Assembly: GCA_018000995.1 (NCBI GenBank) | Contig: JAGNIU010000002.1 | Span: 1 to 64,000, forward strand | Length of the DNA: 64,000 nt | Direction: 5' to 3' | DNA from: Bacteroidia bacterium | GTDB lineage: Bacteria > Bacteroidota > Bacteroidia > B-17B0 > Aurantibacillaceae | In this document: positions 9,241-18,658 of the stretch, in pieces | Layout: each line of letters begins with the position of its first letter | How positions within the stretch are numbered: the stretch's first letter is position 1 | The notes under the pieces: generated by a model | Seen by the model: the letters and a program-made list of their open reading frames with translations, nothing else | What the model was told of the DNA's origin: nothing | Databases searched by the model: none | Program-made: the position numbers and the translations under genes

Positions 9241-10300
9241 TTTTCTTAATCTTTGTGTTTATATACAAAGCTAAGAATACGAGGATTATGTATGAAATAC
9301 TTATCCAAAAAAGCGTGTTGGAATATGTTAAAACGAGCTTATATGCAAGAAATACACCTATTAATGATAGTAATAGATACAAAATGGCAATGCGTTTCTC
9401 GGTAACTCCTTTAAAAAATAAGTGGTGTGTGGTATGATCTTTCCCGCCAATAAAAGGCGAATTGCCAATTGCTATACGATTTATGACTACTGTAATGGTA
9501 TCGACCAATGGCAATAAAAACACTAAACCAACAATCCCAAAATGATATAAATACTCGTTGGTATCAATTAAATTTTGAGGGAAATTATTCCAACAAAAAT
9601 GAATAGCTACAGAACCCATAAATACACCTAAAAACTGAGAGCCGGTATCTCCCATAAACATTTTTGAGGGGTGAAAATTATAAATTAAAAAGCCGGTTAA
9701 TGAAGCCAAAACACCAATAGATAAAATAGAAAACGGGTGCAACATTTGTTTTAATGATATGTTGATGAGAATAAAAAATACACATACCGAAATAGAGACA
9801 ATGGTAGTGATGCCATCCATGTTATCGAGCATATTAATAGAGTTCATGATACCCACAATCCAAATAATGGTGATTAGATAATTGAAAAACTCGTTCTCAA
9901 ATATGCGTATGTAAGTACCTGTAAACAGTAGAACCAGTGCACAAGTAATTTGTGTCAAGAATTTTAAGAGTGGCTGTGTATTAAAAGCATCATCCGCTAA
10001 GCCCATTAAAAAAGCCATGGTACAAACAGCCAACACGCCTGTTAAACGAATACGGTAAGCAGTATCGAGTGTTTGAATTAAATTAATGAAGATGTACGAC
10101 AACAGGAATACCACAAAAAAAGAAATTCCGCCTAATGAAGGCTTGATGCTTGGGTTCCATCTAATCTGACTGGCTTGTTTACCGCGGGTGCCTAAAGTTT
10201 GTGCGAATTTTAAAAGAATATTATTTATTAATACAGAAAATATGAAACAGATAAAAAAGAATACTGTTAGTACTAAAGGTATATTTTCTAAAAAATTCAA
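9230..10300 (-). CDS. MraY/WecA-family undecaprenyl-phosphate sugar-1-phosphate transferase
   Basis: 356 residues with about ten membrane segments. Family motifs: GLADDAFNTQP (Asp-Asp, about residue 100), NMLDNMDGITT (about 157), HPSKMFMGDTGSQFLG and the histidine-rich loop GKDHTTHHLFFKG. The enzyme transfers a sugar-1-phosphate from a UDP-sugar to undecaprenyl phosphate, starting a surface polysaccharide. The location inside a Wza/Wzc/RfbC operon favours WecA-like initiation over MraY, which normally sits with mur genes. Start is TTG (10298-10300), 2 bp after the rfbC stop; no early ATG exists. It overlaps the transglycosylase by 11 bp. Confidence 0.88.
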   Translation of the reverse strand: MNFLENIPLVLTVFFFICFIFSVLINNILLKFAQTLGTRGKQASQIRWNPSIKPSLGGISFFVVFLLSYIFINLIQTLDTAYRIRLTGVLAVCTMAFLMGLADDAFNTQPLLKFLTQITCALVLLFTGTYIRIFENEFFNYLITIIWIVGIMNSINMLDNMDGITTIVSISVCVFFILINISLKQMLHPFSILSIGVLASLTGFLIYNFHPSKMFMGDTGSQFLGVFMGSVAIHFCWNNFPQNLIDTNEYLYHFGIVGLVFLLPLVDTITVVINRIAIGNSPFIGGKDHTTHHLFFKGVTEKRIAILYLLLSLIGVFLAYKLVLTYSNTLFWISISYIILVFLALYINTKIKKSAQ

Positions 10301-10302
10301 AA

Positions 10303-10845
10303 TTAAAATTGGCTTTTAAAGTCTTTAAAATCTTTGCCGCTAATATCTTTTTCAGATAAAAGCGGATTCTCTACATTCCATTTAATGCCAACGGTGGGGT
10401 CGTTCCATTTAATGCTATCCTCAGATGCTTTATTATAGAAATTAGTACACTTGTATGAAAATATGGTGTTATCCTTTAACGTTAAAAAACCATGTGCAAA
10501 TCCTTCCGGAATGTACATCATCATTTTATTTTCTTCCGTTAACTCTGCTCCAAAAGATTTACCATAAGTAGGTGAATTTTTACGGATATCAACTGCTACA
10601 TCATAAACAGCACCTGTAATTACTCTAACTAATTTACCTTGTGCATAAGGAGGGTTTTGAAAATGCAATCCGCGTAAAACACCTTTATGTGAAAGCGATT
10701 GATTATCCTGAACAAAATTCAGATTTAAACCATTTTGTGTAAATAAATCTTTATTGTAACTCTCGAAAAAATATCCACGTGCATCAGCGAACACTTTTGG
10801 TTTAATTACCCATAAACCTTCAATACCTGTATTAACCAGTTCCAT
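10303..10845 (-). CDS. rfbC: dTDP-4-dehydrorhamnose 3,5-epimerase
   Basis: 180 residues, the full family length. RfbC/RmlC epimerises C3 and C5 of dTDP-4-keto-6-deoxyglucose on the way to dTDP-L-rhamnose. Visible family signatures are GYFFESYN, VQDNQSLSHKGVLRGLHFQ (catalytic His61), GKLVRVITGAVYDVAVDIR and YIPEGFAHGFLTL. The start ATG overlaps the stop of the Wzc-like gene by 1 bp (TAATG), implying coupling. rfbA, rfbB and rfbD are not in the window, so the sugar route needs partners elsewhere. Confidence 0.95.
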   Translation of the reverse strand: MELVNTGIEGLWVIKPKVFADARGYFFESYNKDLFTQNGLNLNFVQDNQSLSHKGVLRGLHFQNPPYAQGKLVRVITGAVYDVAVDIRKNSPTYGKSFGAELTEENKMMMYIPEGFAHGFLTLKDNTIFSYKCTNFYNKASEDSIKWNDPTVGIKWNVENPLLSEKDISGKDFKDFKSQF

Positions 10846-13286
10846 TATTTTCTTGAAAAAATGTTTTTACGTTTTTCTATTTTTGCTTCGTCAGTATAAT
10901 AACCGGAACCATAACCGTATCCGTAACCATAGCCGTAACCATAGCCGTAATTATAACCGTAAGCACCTTTCTTTACATCAACACCATTTAAAACAATTGA
11001 TAAATGCTGAATATTGTTTTCGTTTTTTAAACGATCAATAATCTGAGCGAAATTTTTCTTTGAATATTCTGCTCTAAAAACGTAAATAGGATAATCGGCA
11101 TGTTGCAGGGTTAATAAACCATCCGTTACTAATCCTACCGGCGGATTATCCACAACTACATAATCAAATTTTGTTTTTAAGTATTCTAATACTTCCATCA
11201 ACTTCGGACCCATAATTAATTCTGAAGGATTTGGAGGAATTGGTCCTGCTGTAATAAATTTTAATTGCGGGATAGAGCTATCATTTAAACATTCATCAAC
11301 AGTAGTTATACTAGTTAAAATAGTACTCATCCCTTTATCATTTGAAACTTCAAACCCGCGGTGGATTTTTGGTTTTCGCATGTCTAAGTCGATAATAACG
11401 GCCTTTTTACCACTGTAAGCTAATATACCGGCAATATTTAGGGCTACGAATGTTTTTCCTTCTCCTGAGATGGTAGAAGTAATAGAAACGATTTTTGAAC
11501 CGGGGGTATTATTAATAAATTGCAAGTTAGTTCGTATAGCACGAAACGCTTCTGTAATTAATGCTTTCGGGTTTTTATCAACGATAAGTTGAGACAGTGG
11601 CATGTTGCTGTCGAACTTCGGCACTATACCTAATGTGTTAATGTTTGCGCTGGTGTGACGAATAATTTCGTTTAGGGAAGAGATTTTATCGTGCATAAAG
11701 TATCTGATAAATATCAAAAGTAAACTGACCAATAAAAAACCTACTGTAGCTACAGATAAGGCATTTCTTCTGCTTGGAGAAACGACTAACCCGTCACCTG
11801 CTGCCTTCTCTAAAATGGTATTTTGTGAAACGAAACCTGCTTTTGCAATAGAGTATTCTGTTTTCTTCTCAAGCAACATGGTGTAATATTTTTCGCTGAT
11901 AGAATACACCCTCATTAAGCGCGCGTGCTCTACTTCATCTTCAGGATTCTGTTCGAATTTTGATTTATAATCTACAGATTTCTCAAGTAAATTTTTGTAC
12001 TTAGTTTTATACTTTAGGCGAACTGCATCTAAACTTCTGATTAGTAAACTACGTTGATTTTCTAATTGAAAATTAATTTGCTTGATGTTTTCTGAACTCG
12101 GCGTTACCTGATATAATAAATTTTCCTTTTCACTTAACAGCTTCTGTATATTCTGAATAATATCCTTAATCATGTTCTCATCTTCTGAACCTGCCAATAA
12201 TGAAACTAACTGATATACATCTATGTTTTTATTCTTTGTAATATTAGCTTGTATTTCATCCAATATTTTTTCTTCCATCTCCACTTTAAGAAGTTGGTCT
12301 TCCAAGTTAGTGTAACGCATTAAATTAGAATTTAACACTACATCCTTATCATTAATATTTCTGTCTTTTTTAAAGGATTGCAAATTTCTCTCCGCTCCCT
12401 TTAAATCTTCAAATACTATAGATAACTGCCCGTCAATAAACTCAATGATTTTCTCAGAACTTTCACTTTTACGCTCTACGTCATAAAGAATATACTCAGC
12501 AGTAATAGCATTAACGATATCTTTAGATTTTCTAGGATTAATATCACTTACGGTAACCAAAATTGTTTTGGCTAAATCACTTAACATCTTAATATCAACT
12601 TTCCCTTGTAACTCTGAAGTAACAACGTCAACGTTCTTTATTACAAAATAAAATTTACTGCCTTTTAGAGCATTTGACAGTGTTGTTTTTTCGAAGGCGG
12701 GATTAAAAAATACAGTAACATCAAAATCAGCACTTCTTAAAACTGAATTGGTAAAAAACTTAACGGTTTTAACTACACCACCAAGAGTGTAAGATATGTC
12801 GCCACTCGCTAAATCAGGTGAAAATGCAATATATAATTTTTGATTATAGAGGTCTTCATTTTTAAGGTCTACCTTTATTTTGTAAGGCGAGTTAATATAT
12901 AATTCGTTACTCTTAAAAACACCCTCATTAAAATAACTAACTTCAATTTCCAATCGCGTAACAACACGTTCAATAAATTTTTTTGAACGCAATAACTCAA
13001 TTGCTTCTGCTATCTTATTATTATTGGCTTCAATTTTATTTAACTCTAAAACTTTATTAGCCTCATTGTTATCATTAACCTGAAGTTTTGATTTAGATTC
13101 GTAAATAGGCTGACTGTATCGTAAATAAAGGAATGCACAGCTAAAAGAAATTATAAAGAAAAGTACAATAAAGTATTTGCTTTTGAACATGAGGTACAAA
13201 AACAAACTAAAGTCGATAGTACTACTGAATTTCTCAACCCGTTCTTTGTAGCGGTCTACTTCACTATCAATTTTTGCGTTTAGCAT
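10845..13286 (-). CDS. Wzc-like polysaccharide co-polymerase with BY-kinase domain
   Basis: 813 residues. A Wzz-type N-terminal domain spans two membrane segments (about residues 34-52 and 512-530) with a coiled-coil periplasmic part between them. The C-terminal bacterial tyrosine kinase has Walker A STISGEGKTFVALN (about residue 604), Walker A' VIIDLDMRKPKIH (about 632) and Walker B VVVDNPPVG (about 713). The tail is exceptionally regular: 11 tyrosines in 22 residues, mostly Tyr-Gly pairs. The enzyme controls polymerisation and export of surface polysaccharide by cycles of tail autophosphorylation. It starts directly after the Wza-like gene and overlaps rfbC by 1 bp. Confidence 0.94.
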   Translation of the reverse strand: MLNAKIDSEVDRYKERVEKFSSTIDFSLFLYLMFKSKYFIVLFFIISFSCAFLYLRYSQPIYESKSKLQVNDNNEANKVLELNKIEANNNKIAEAIELLRSKKFIERVVTRLEIEVSYFNEGVFKSNELYINSPYKIKVDLKNEDLYNQKLYIAFSPDLASGDISYTLGGVVKTVKFFTNSVLRSADFDVTVFFNPAFEKTTLSNALKGSKFYFVIKNVDVVTSELQGKVDIKMLSDLAKTILVTVSDINPRKSKDIVNAITAEYILYDVERKSESSEKIIEFIDGQLSIVFEDLKGAERNLQSFKKDRNINDKDVVLNSNLMRYTNLEDQLLKVEMEEKILDEIQANITKNKNIDVYQLVSLLAGSEDENMIKDIIQNIQKLLSEKENLLYQVTPSSENIKQINFQLENQRSLLIRSLDAVRLKYKTKYKNLLEKSVDYKSKFEQNPEDEVEHARLMRVYSISEKYYTMLLEKKTEYSIAKAGFVSQNTILEKAAGDGLVVSPSRRNALSVATVGFLLVSLLLIFIRYFMHDKISSLNEIIRHTSANINTLGIVPKFDSNMPLSQLIVDKNPKALITEAFRAIRTNLQFINNTPGSKIVSITSTISGEGKTFVALNIAGILAYSGKKAVIIDLDMRKPKIHRGFEVSNDKGMSTILTSITTVDECLNDSSIPQLKFITAGPIPPNPSELIMGPKLMEVLEYLKTKFDYVVVDNPPVGLVTDGLLTLQHADYPIYVFRAEYSKKNFAQIIDRLKNENNIQHLSIVLNGVDVKKGAYGYNYGYGYGYGYGYGYGSGYYTDEAKIEKRKNIFSRK
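10896..10961 (-). repeat. Tyr-Gly coding microsatellite in the kinase tail
   Basis: A degenerate hexanucleotide tract coding for alternating Tyr and Gly (11 Tyr in 22 codons). A 12-base unit (ccatagccgtaa on the plus strand) recurs. Changes in unit number would stay in frame and alter the number of phosphorylatable tyrosines. Confidence 0.85.
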
Positions 13287-14039
13287 TTATCTGATTCTAA
13301 AAACACTATAAATTAAAATGGTACTGGAAATAATACTAACTATTGGCGCTAACTCAGCAGCAACAGTTCTTGCCAAACGATAACGTGGTTCTATATAAAT
13401 AATATCATTTGCTAAAACTTTTGTGTTTGCAAGAGCCAATCCATCTATTTTCGATAAGTCCATTAAAAAAACTTCCGGTTTCGAGTTTCTGTAATTACGG
13501 ATAAGTTTTACCTTATAAGCTTTTCCATCTTCCGTTATCCCGCCGGAAAGTGCTATAGCTTCTAAAATTGTGGTGTTGTTATTTGATAATGGCAATACTT
13601 TTGCGATACCACCATTCCCGGGAAATACAATTACCCTCTTATTTGTAACCTTAACTGTTACAAAAGGCTTAACATAATACTCGGTATACTTTTCTTCTAA
13701 TAATTTTTCTACTTCACGTACGGTATATCCTTCAAGCTTAATATAACCAATCATTGGCATTTTACTTGTACCATCACTCTCAACTAAGATATCCAAATCA
13801 GTTCGGTACTGAATATTTGTTTTGTTTGCTAAGTCAATCAATTGAAAACCATCATTTGTCTCAACTCTTATTTGAAGCCTGTCGTTTGCAGATAATTTGT
13901 AATCTTGATTTGATAAAGAATCGGTTAATTTATCATAAGGATAATCCCCTTTTGTTTTAAGCATTAAGTTAGATCTGAATATTTTACAAGAACTAAAAAG
14001 CAATAAAAAAACCGGAATTAATATTAAAAGTTTACGCAT
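13287..14039 (-). CDS. Wza-like polysaccharide export outer-membrane lipoprotein
   Basis: 250 residues. The N-terminus is a lipoprotein signal with lipobox LLLFSSC, so the mature protein would be anchored at Cys17. It contains the polysaccharide-export (Poly_export) segment YKLSANDRLQIRV and a SLBB-like part (VIVFPGNGGIAKVLPLSNNN...ALSGGI). It ends in a hydrophobic C-terminal helix (LAPIVSIISSTILIYSVF), as expected for a Wza-type translocon. The protein forms the outer-membrane exit pore for the polysaccharide made with the Wzc-like kinase, whose gene starts on the next base. A -7 motif lies 13 bp upstream, so this is probably the first gene of the exopolysaccharide operon. Confidence 0.92.
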   Translation of the reverse strand: MRKLLILIPVFLLLFSSCKIFRSNLMLKTKGDYPYDKLTDSLSNQDYKLSANDRLQIRVETNDGFQLIDLANKTNIQYRTDLDILVESDGTSKMPMIGYIKLEGYTVREVEKLLEEKYTEYYVKPFVTVKVTNKRVIVFPGNGGIAKVLPLSNNNTTILEAIALSGGITEDGKAYKVKLIRNYRNSKPEVFLMDLSKIDGLALANTKVLANDIIYIEPRYRLARTVAAELAPIVSIISSTILIYSVFRIR

Positions 14040-14052
14040 AAAAAGGTTTTTA

Positions 14053-14060
14053 CAAAGATA
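14053..14060 (-). promoter_or_regulatory. candidate -7 promoter element, exopolysaccharide operon
   Basis: Reads TATCTTTG on the minus strand, an exact match to the Bacteroidota -7 consensus TAnnTTTG, 13 bp upstream of the Wza-like start. A TTTTG lies further upstream (14074-14078), closer than the usual -33 spacing, so the -33 box is uncertain. Confidence 0.55.
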
Positions 14061-14095
14061 TATTTTTTTGTGACAAAATACTAAAAAACAGTACT

Positions 14096-16102
14096 TTACC
14101 GTGGATATTCAATCCGAACATGGTACATATTCATTAGTCGTTTTTTGAATATTTTTTTAACGGTTGTAATATCTTTAAAGGTGATTTCTGCATTAATTAG
14201 CTGATTTTCGCTGATTTTATAGTCAATTATACGGTCAACGAGCTCATTTATTGCCAAAGCATCGTACTTTTTCAGAGATCTTGAGGCGGCTTCTACCCCA
14301 TCAGCCATCATTAATACAGCAGTTTCTTTACTAAATGGTATTGGTCCGGGATAACGAAACGCCTCTTCATTAATTTTCTCGCCTTGATGTTCCTTTTTAA
14401 AATTATTATAGAACCAACCTACTGTTGTGGTACCGTGATGCGTGCGGATAAAATCAATAACCGCATCAGGCAACTTATGCTCTTTAGCTTTTTCAATTCC
14501 TTTAATAACGTGGGCGATAATAATTTTCACACTTTCCTCCGGCAAAATCTCGGTATGGGGATTTATTTCGCCAACTTGATTTTCGGTAAAATAACGAGGG
14601 TTTTCAATTTTACCAATATCATGATACATAGCGCCTGTACGCACCAACAATGCATTACCGCCAATATGAAAAATTGCCTCTTCAGCTAAATTTGCTACTT
14701 GTAATGAGTGTTGAAATGTACCCGGTACTTTTAGTGATAACTCTCGTAATAAAGGGGTATTTAAATCGCATAATTCCATTAAAGTGAAATCAGAAATAAA
14801 CCCGAATAATTTTTCAGCCAAAAAAATAAACGGATACGCTAAAAGAATTAATAAAGAGCTGATGATAATTGGTAAATAAAATATTTTCTGACTAAGAATT
14901 TTTTCGCTGTCCATTACCAAATGATAACCAATGAACGACATGACATAAAAAAACAACACCACTAATCCTGACACGAGCAGTTCTTTTCGCTTTCGCATTT
15001 CGGCTACGCTGAAGATGGTTCCCATTCCGATTACTAACTGTATAAATACAAATTGAAACTTATCGGCTGCATAAAAAGAGCAAAATAAAATAGAGATTAA
15101 GAAAGTAAACAAAGCTGTTCTGCTATCAAAAAATATCCGTACCAATACCGGAATTAAAGCAAAGGGCAGAGATGAGAAAAATAAAATTCCGTAAGGCGCA
15201 GTTATGCCGGAAATAAATACAGAAAGTAAAACCATCATGAAAATAAAACTGACCTGCCTTGCTTGTCCGAAAATATTTTTACGGAAGAAGGCTAAGTACA
15301 ACATCAAAATCCCTAATAGTAAAGCGGCAATAATTAATTTACCTACAAAATTCAAAATATCATTGTGCTTACTTCTCCCAGTGTTTACCAAATATTCTGT
15401 TACAACTTCTCGTTTAGCAGGATTTATTTCATCTAGATGATGGATTAAAATATCGCCGGGTTTAAAAGCTGTTTTATAAACTGAAATATGCTCAAGATTT
15501 TCATTTACAATTTTTTCAGATAGCGATTTGTCGTAATAAACTGTAATAGCAAGGTGCTTAATGCAAGTCTCAATTATTTCGTCTCTATTTAAATCGTTTA
15601 CAGTACCGTTTTTAAAATAAGTTACAGCCTTATCAATTGTATAAAAATCATCGTAACTACCCGAAACCGCTTCTCCATTTTTAATAATGTAAACCGAGGC
15701 ATGTAATTCTTTATCTTCTATTTTTTCTACAACCCCTTTTAAATAAACAGAATCCAATAATAATTTTGCTTTCTTAAGTATTGTATTACCTGAACTTTTT
15801 ATTTGTTCGTTTAATTCATTCAGTTTTAAATCACGTTCGGTTTCCGTTTCTTTAAAATACATGGGCGACGATTTCACTAAAGCACTTTGCTCATTTTTAA
15901 AATCAGCATCCGATTTTTGTAAGAAAAATTCGCGCTCAGCTACTAAATTTTTATAAGGCCAAATTTTTAAACCTTTAATTGAATTTAGTGAGTACTCGTA
16001 TTTTGAAGGGAGTAAATACGCTACAATAAAAATGGAAACTACATACAATACAATTTTGTATACCAGCGAGTGCTTGTCGCGTATAATGTTAAGTAAATTC
16101 AC
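14096..16102 (-). CDS. 7TM-HD family phosphodiesterase (PgpH/YqfF-like)
   Basis: 668 residues. An N-terminal membrane segment is followed by an extracytoplasmic 7TMR-HDED domain (about residues 45-245), seven transmembrane helices (about 258-455) and a cytoplasmic HD domain. Its metal motif is MYHDIGKIENPRYF near residue 492, with further His at IIAHVIKG and FIRTHHGTT. PgpH-type members hydrolyse c-di-AMP, so this protein probably tunes a cyclic-dinucleotide signal linked to envelope or osmotic state. Start is GTG (16100-16102). It is 56 bp upstream of the exopolysaccharide operon on the same strand, but that operon has its own promoter motif. Confidence 0.92.
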   Translation of the reverse strand: MNLLNIIRDKHSLVYKIVLYVVSIFIVAYLLPSKYEYSLNSIKGLKIWPYKNLVAEREFFLQKSDADFKNEQSALVKSSPMYFKETETERDLKLNELNEQIKSSGNTILKKAKLLLDSVYLKGVVEKIEDKELHASVYIIKNGEAVSGSYDDFYTIDKAVTYFKNGTVNDLNRDEIIETCIKHLAITVYYDKSLSEKIVNENLEHISVYKTAFKPGDILIHHLDEINPAKREVVTEYLVNTGRSKHNDILNFVGKLIIAALLLGILMLYLAFFRKNIFGQARQVSFIFMMVLLSVFISGITAPYGILFFSSLPFALIPVLVRIFFDSRTALFTFLISILFCSFYAADKFQFVFIQLVIGMGTIFSVAEMRKRKELLVSGLVVLFFYVMSFIGYHLVMDSEKILSQKIFYLPIIISSLLILLAYPFIFLAEKLFGFISDFTLMELCDLNTPLLRELSLKVPGTFQHSLQVANLAEEAIFHIGGNALLVRTGAMYHDIGKIENPRYFTENQVGEINPHTEILPEESVKIIIAHVIKGIEKAKEHKLPDAVIDFIRTHHGTTTVGWFYNNFKKEHQGEKINEEAFRYPGPIPFSKETAVLMMADGVEAASRSLKKYDALAINELVDRIIDYKISENQLINAEITFKDITTVKKIFKKRLMNMYHVRIEYPR

Positions 16103-16170
16103 TTATACAAAGTAAAAGTTTAGTTAACGGGCTACATTACTAAAGGTTTTATCTTATTAACAGAACTGTT

Positions 16171-18603
16171 TTAATTAATCGTGTAAACGTATTGAACAGC
16201 GGCAGTTCGGGGTGACTCAATTTTCATTGGCCGTAAGGAATAATCTGCATTAAGGAGGTTATTGACGATAAACGAGATTTTATGTTGTTCGGTTAACTTA
16301 CAACTCAATCTCAAATCTATAATTTCGAAACCATGATGCGCATACCAATAACGAGTTGCCTTTATGGAATGAAAATAAGGGCTCTCGGCAGTTAAAGCCT
16401 CTAAATCCTGAAATGCTCTGTCAATATTTTGCATTCTACTGTAATATCTATAGCTAAATCCAACTGAGAATTTATATACGCGCAATTCGATATCAGCCTT
16501 AAACATATGCTTAAAACGATACTTCATAATATTATCAGTAGTATCTAAACTAGCTGATTTATAACTTAAGTTCTGACCAAAACCACCTAAAGATTTATCA
16601 CGGGCATACACACTATCGGGCGTTAAACATTCGGGTTCAACATAGGTATAACCAATCAAGGCTGCGATACCAAATTTTTTGTTTGCTTCATCTGATGTTA
16701 AAGCTAAAGACATATCCACCCCTCTTACACGCGAGTCGCCCGTATTTAAAAATTTAAATCCGATTAAAGCAACGCTAGGATCCCATACACCAAATAAATA
16801 TTCGATTGTATTTCTATATCGCTGATAAAAACCCGCTACATCTAAATATCCTTTTACATGGCCTATTTTGAAACCTTGCTTTACACCCATTTCGAAACTT
16901 TTGCTTTGTTCAGGTTTTAAATCCGGATTCGGGAATACACCAAACAATCCTGCTTTAGTCGTAATGTATCTTTCTGTTATGGTTGGATAACGGAAACCTT
17001 GTCCGTAAGAAGTTCTTACCCATGTTCCCTTTAAAACTTGCAGACTAGCTCCCGCTCTGAAAATTGGCGCCACAACACTTTGTAAATTGTTCATTTTAAA
17101 ATATTCGTATCGTACACCACCTGATAAATTCAATATCTTCCACATTTTTTTATCCAACTGCAAAAATCCGGATATGTTTACAATTTTATTATTGGGAGAA
17201 CCACTCGATGCATACAAACGGGAAAATGATGAAGAAACATTTCCTACAACACCACCAATAAATGCAAGGTCGATATTTTTAAAGATGCGTTGCAATTGAT
17301 ATTGCGCATAATACATTGTTCCTTTATTGCTCTGATTGTTCGAAATCACATTATCAGAACTAAAAATGCGGGCTACTAAACTATGGCTAACTCCTTTTCC
17401 GGGATTATAATTTATAAAAGGATCAATATTAAATAAGGTTTGGTTTTGCATGAATACAGCACCTGGATATCCTCTATATATTCCGCTAGAATCGTTTAAC
17501 CATGCTAATACCATGTTCGACTTACTTAGCATTACATTTCCATTAACGCCTGCGTTTAAACCAATAATTTTCTTAAATCTATAACGCAAATTAAAATTCA
17601 TCCGCCCTCTGATTTTCATCATGTCTTCGTTAGTAAAAGTTGGGATGCTATCTGTAATTAAGAATGCTTCCTTAATAACAGGAGGAATATATTTCATTGG
17701 CGGTGGCGGACCAATATATCCTTGATCGACATTTACATTTCCAGCTACTACAACATCCAAATTATTTTTTACGATTCGCGAATGCAGAAAATTTAAATTA
17801 GTGAAACCCGGTATAGATTCATTGTACCAGTTTTCTGCGGGCTTATTTGGTATACTATACTGACCTAAAGAATAATTAATAATTGTTTTTGGCTTACTAC
17901 GCGGATAAGCTGTACGGATATTAATAACACCATTTAATGCAGACGAACCATATAATACAGAAGAGGCGCCTTTAATAATTTCAACCTGCTCGATGTTTTC
18001 GACCGGAATATAACTCCATTCCGGTCTGCCGGCATCACCGCTTAATAAAGGAATACCATCCACTACAATTGCAACTCTACTTCCCACTCCAAATGTAAAA
18101 CCACTACCTCCTCGTATTTGCGGGTCGTTATCAATAATTGAAACCCCCGGTGCTTGTTCTAAAGCCGTTTCAATACTTGTGCTGTTTTTATTATGAATTA
18201 AATCCGGTTTTATAACTTCCATCGAAACGGTAAGTTCTTCTAATTTTTGCTCAAACTTGCCGGAGGAAACAACAACAGTCTCTAACATTTTAGCCATTGG
18301 TTTTAGCTTAATGTTTTTTTCGGCAGTTTGTCCTGGGGTAATTACAATCTGAAATGTATCGCTTTTTAAACCAACAAAAGCGCAAATAATTTTATAGGTT
18401 CCTGAGTCTAATTCAAGGGTATAGTTACCGTCGATATCAGCAGCAGTACCTTTTGATAAATTATTTAATAATTGAATGGTTGCACCCGGTAAAGTTTCTT
18501 TGGTATCGAAATCGGTGATCTGACCTTTTAAAGTACCGATTTGCTGCGCAAAAGACAAATTGCAACAAAGAATTAAAAAGACAGTTAAAAAACGGAGTGT
18601 CAT
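16171..18603 (-). CDS. TonB-dependent outer-membrane receptor with CarboxypepD_reg-like domain
   Basis: About 810 residues from the ATG at 18601-18603, which gives a clean signal peptide ending SFAQ; a TTG four codons upstream lies beside the terminator hairpin and is unlikely to be used. Residues about 27-110 are a carboxypeptidase-regulatory-like domain (GQITDFDTKETLPGATIQL). The plug follows (VVVSSGKFEQ; SRVAIVVDGIPLL; EIIKGASSVLYGSSALNG), then a long beta barrel ending in the usual TBDR terminal region (ISFIVNNLLNADYSLRP). No SusD-like partner is adjacent, so metal, vitamin or siderophore uptake is as likely as glycan uptake. The substrate cannot be told from sequence alone. Confidence 0.93.
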   Translation of the reverse strand: MTLRFLTVFLILCCNLSFAQQIGTLKGQITDFDTKETLPGATIQLLNNLSKGTAADIDGNYTLELDSGTYKIICAFVGLKSDTFQIVITPGQTAEKNIKLKPMAKMLETVVVSSGKFEQKLEELTVSMEVIKPDLIHNKNSTSIETALEQAPGVSIIDNDPQIRGGSGFTFGVGSRVAIVVDGIPLLSGDAGRPEWSYIPVENIEQVEIIKGASSVLYGSSALNGVINIRTAYPRSKPKTIINYSLGQYSIPNKPAENWYNESIPGFTNLNFLHSRIVKNNLDVVVAGNVNVDQGYIGPPPPMKYIPPVIKEAFLITDSIPTFTNEDMMKIRGRMNFNLRYRFKKIIGLNAGVNGNVMLSKSNMVLAWLNDSSGIYRGYPGAVFMQNQTLFNIDPFINYNPGKGVSHSLVARIFSSDNVISNNQSNKGTMYYAQYQLQRIFKNIDLAFIGGVVGNVSSSFSRLYASSGSPNNKIVNISGFLQLDKKMWKILNLSGGVRYEYFKMNNLQSVVAPIFRAGASLQVLKGTWVRTSYGQGFRYPTITERYITTKAGLFGVFPNPDLKPEQSKSFEMGVKQGFKIGHVKGYLDVAGFYQRYRNTIEYLFGVWDPSVALIGFKFLNTGDSRVRGVDMSLALTSDEANKKFGIAALIGYTYVEPECLTPDSVYARDKSLGGFGQNLSYKSASLDTTDNIMKYRFKHMFKADIELRVYKFSVGFSYRYYSRMQNIDRAFQDLEALTAESPYFHSIKATRYWYAHHGFEIIDLRLSCKLTEQHKISFIVNNLLNADYSLRPMKIESPRTAAVQYVYTIN

Positions 18604-18613
18604 GCTTAAAAAC

Positions 18614-18645
18614 AAAATCCGCCCCTAATATAGGAGCGGATTTTT
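18614..18645 (-). terminator. intrinsic terminator after the T9SS protein gene
   Basis: Stem AAAATCCGC/GCGGATTTT with an inner CCT/AGG extension and loop AATAT. On the minus strand it ends in a T-rich run. It lies between the T9SS gene (ends 18659) and the TonB receptor start (18603). Confidence 0.75.
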
Positions 18646-18658
18646 AAAAAATTATTAA

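Noticed and set aside
10303-14039. Complete capsule biosynthesis operon
   Set aside because: Flippase and polymerase genes and rfbA, rfbB and rfbD are absent here; only part of the pathway is present.
16171-18603. Possible SusC of a polysaccharide utilisation locus
   Set aside because: No SusD-like gene, glycoside hydrolase or regulator is adjacent.
18604-18615. TTG start four codons upstream for the TonB receptor
   Set aside because: It lies at the edge of a terminator hairpin; the ATG at 18603 gives a normal signal peptide.
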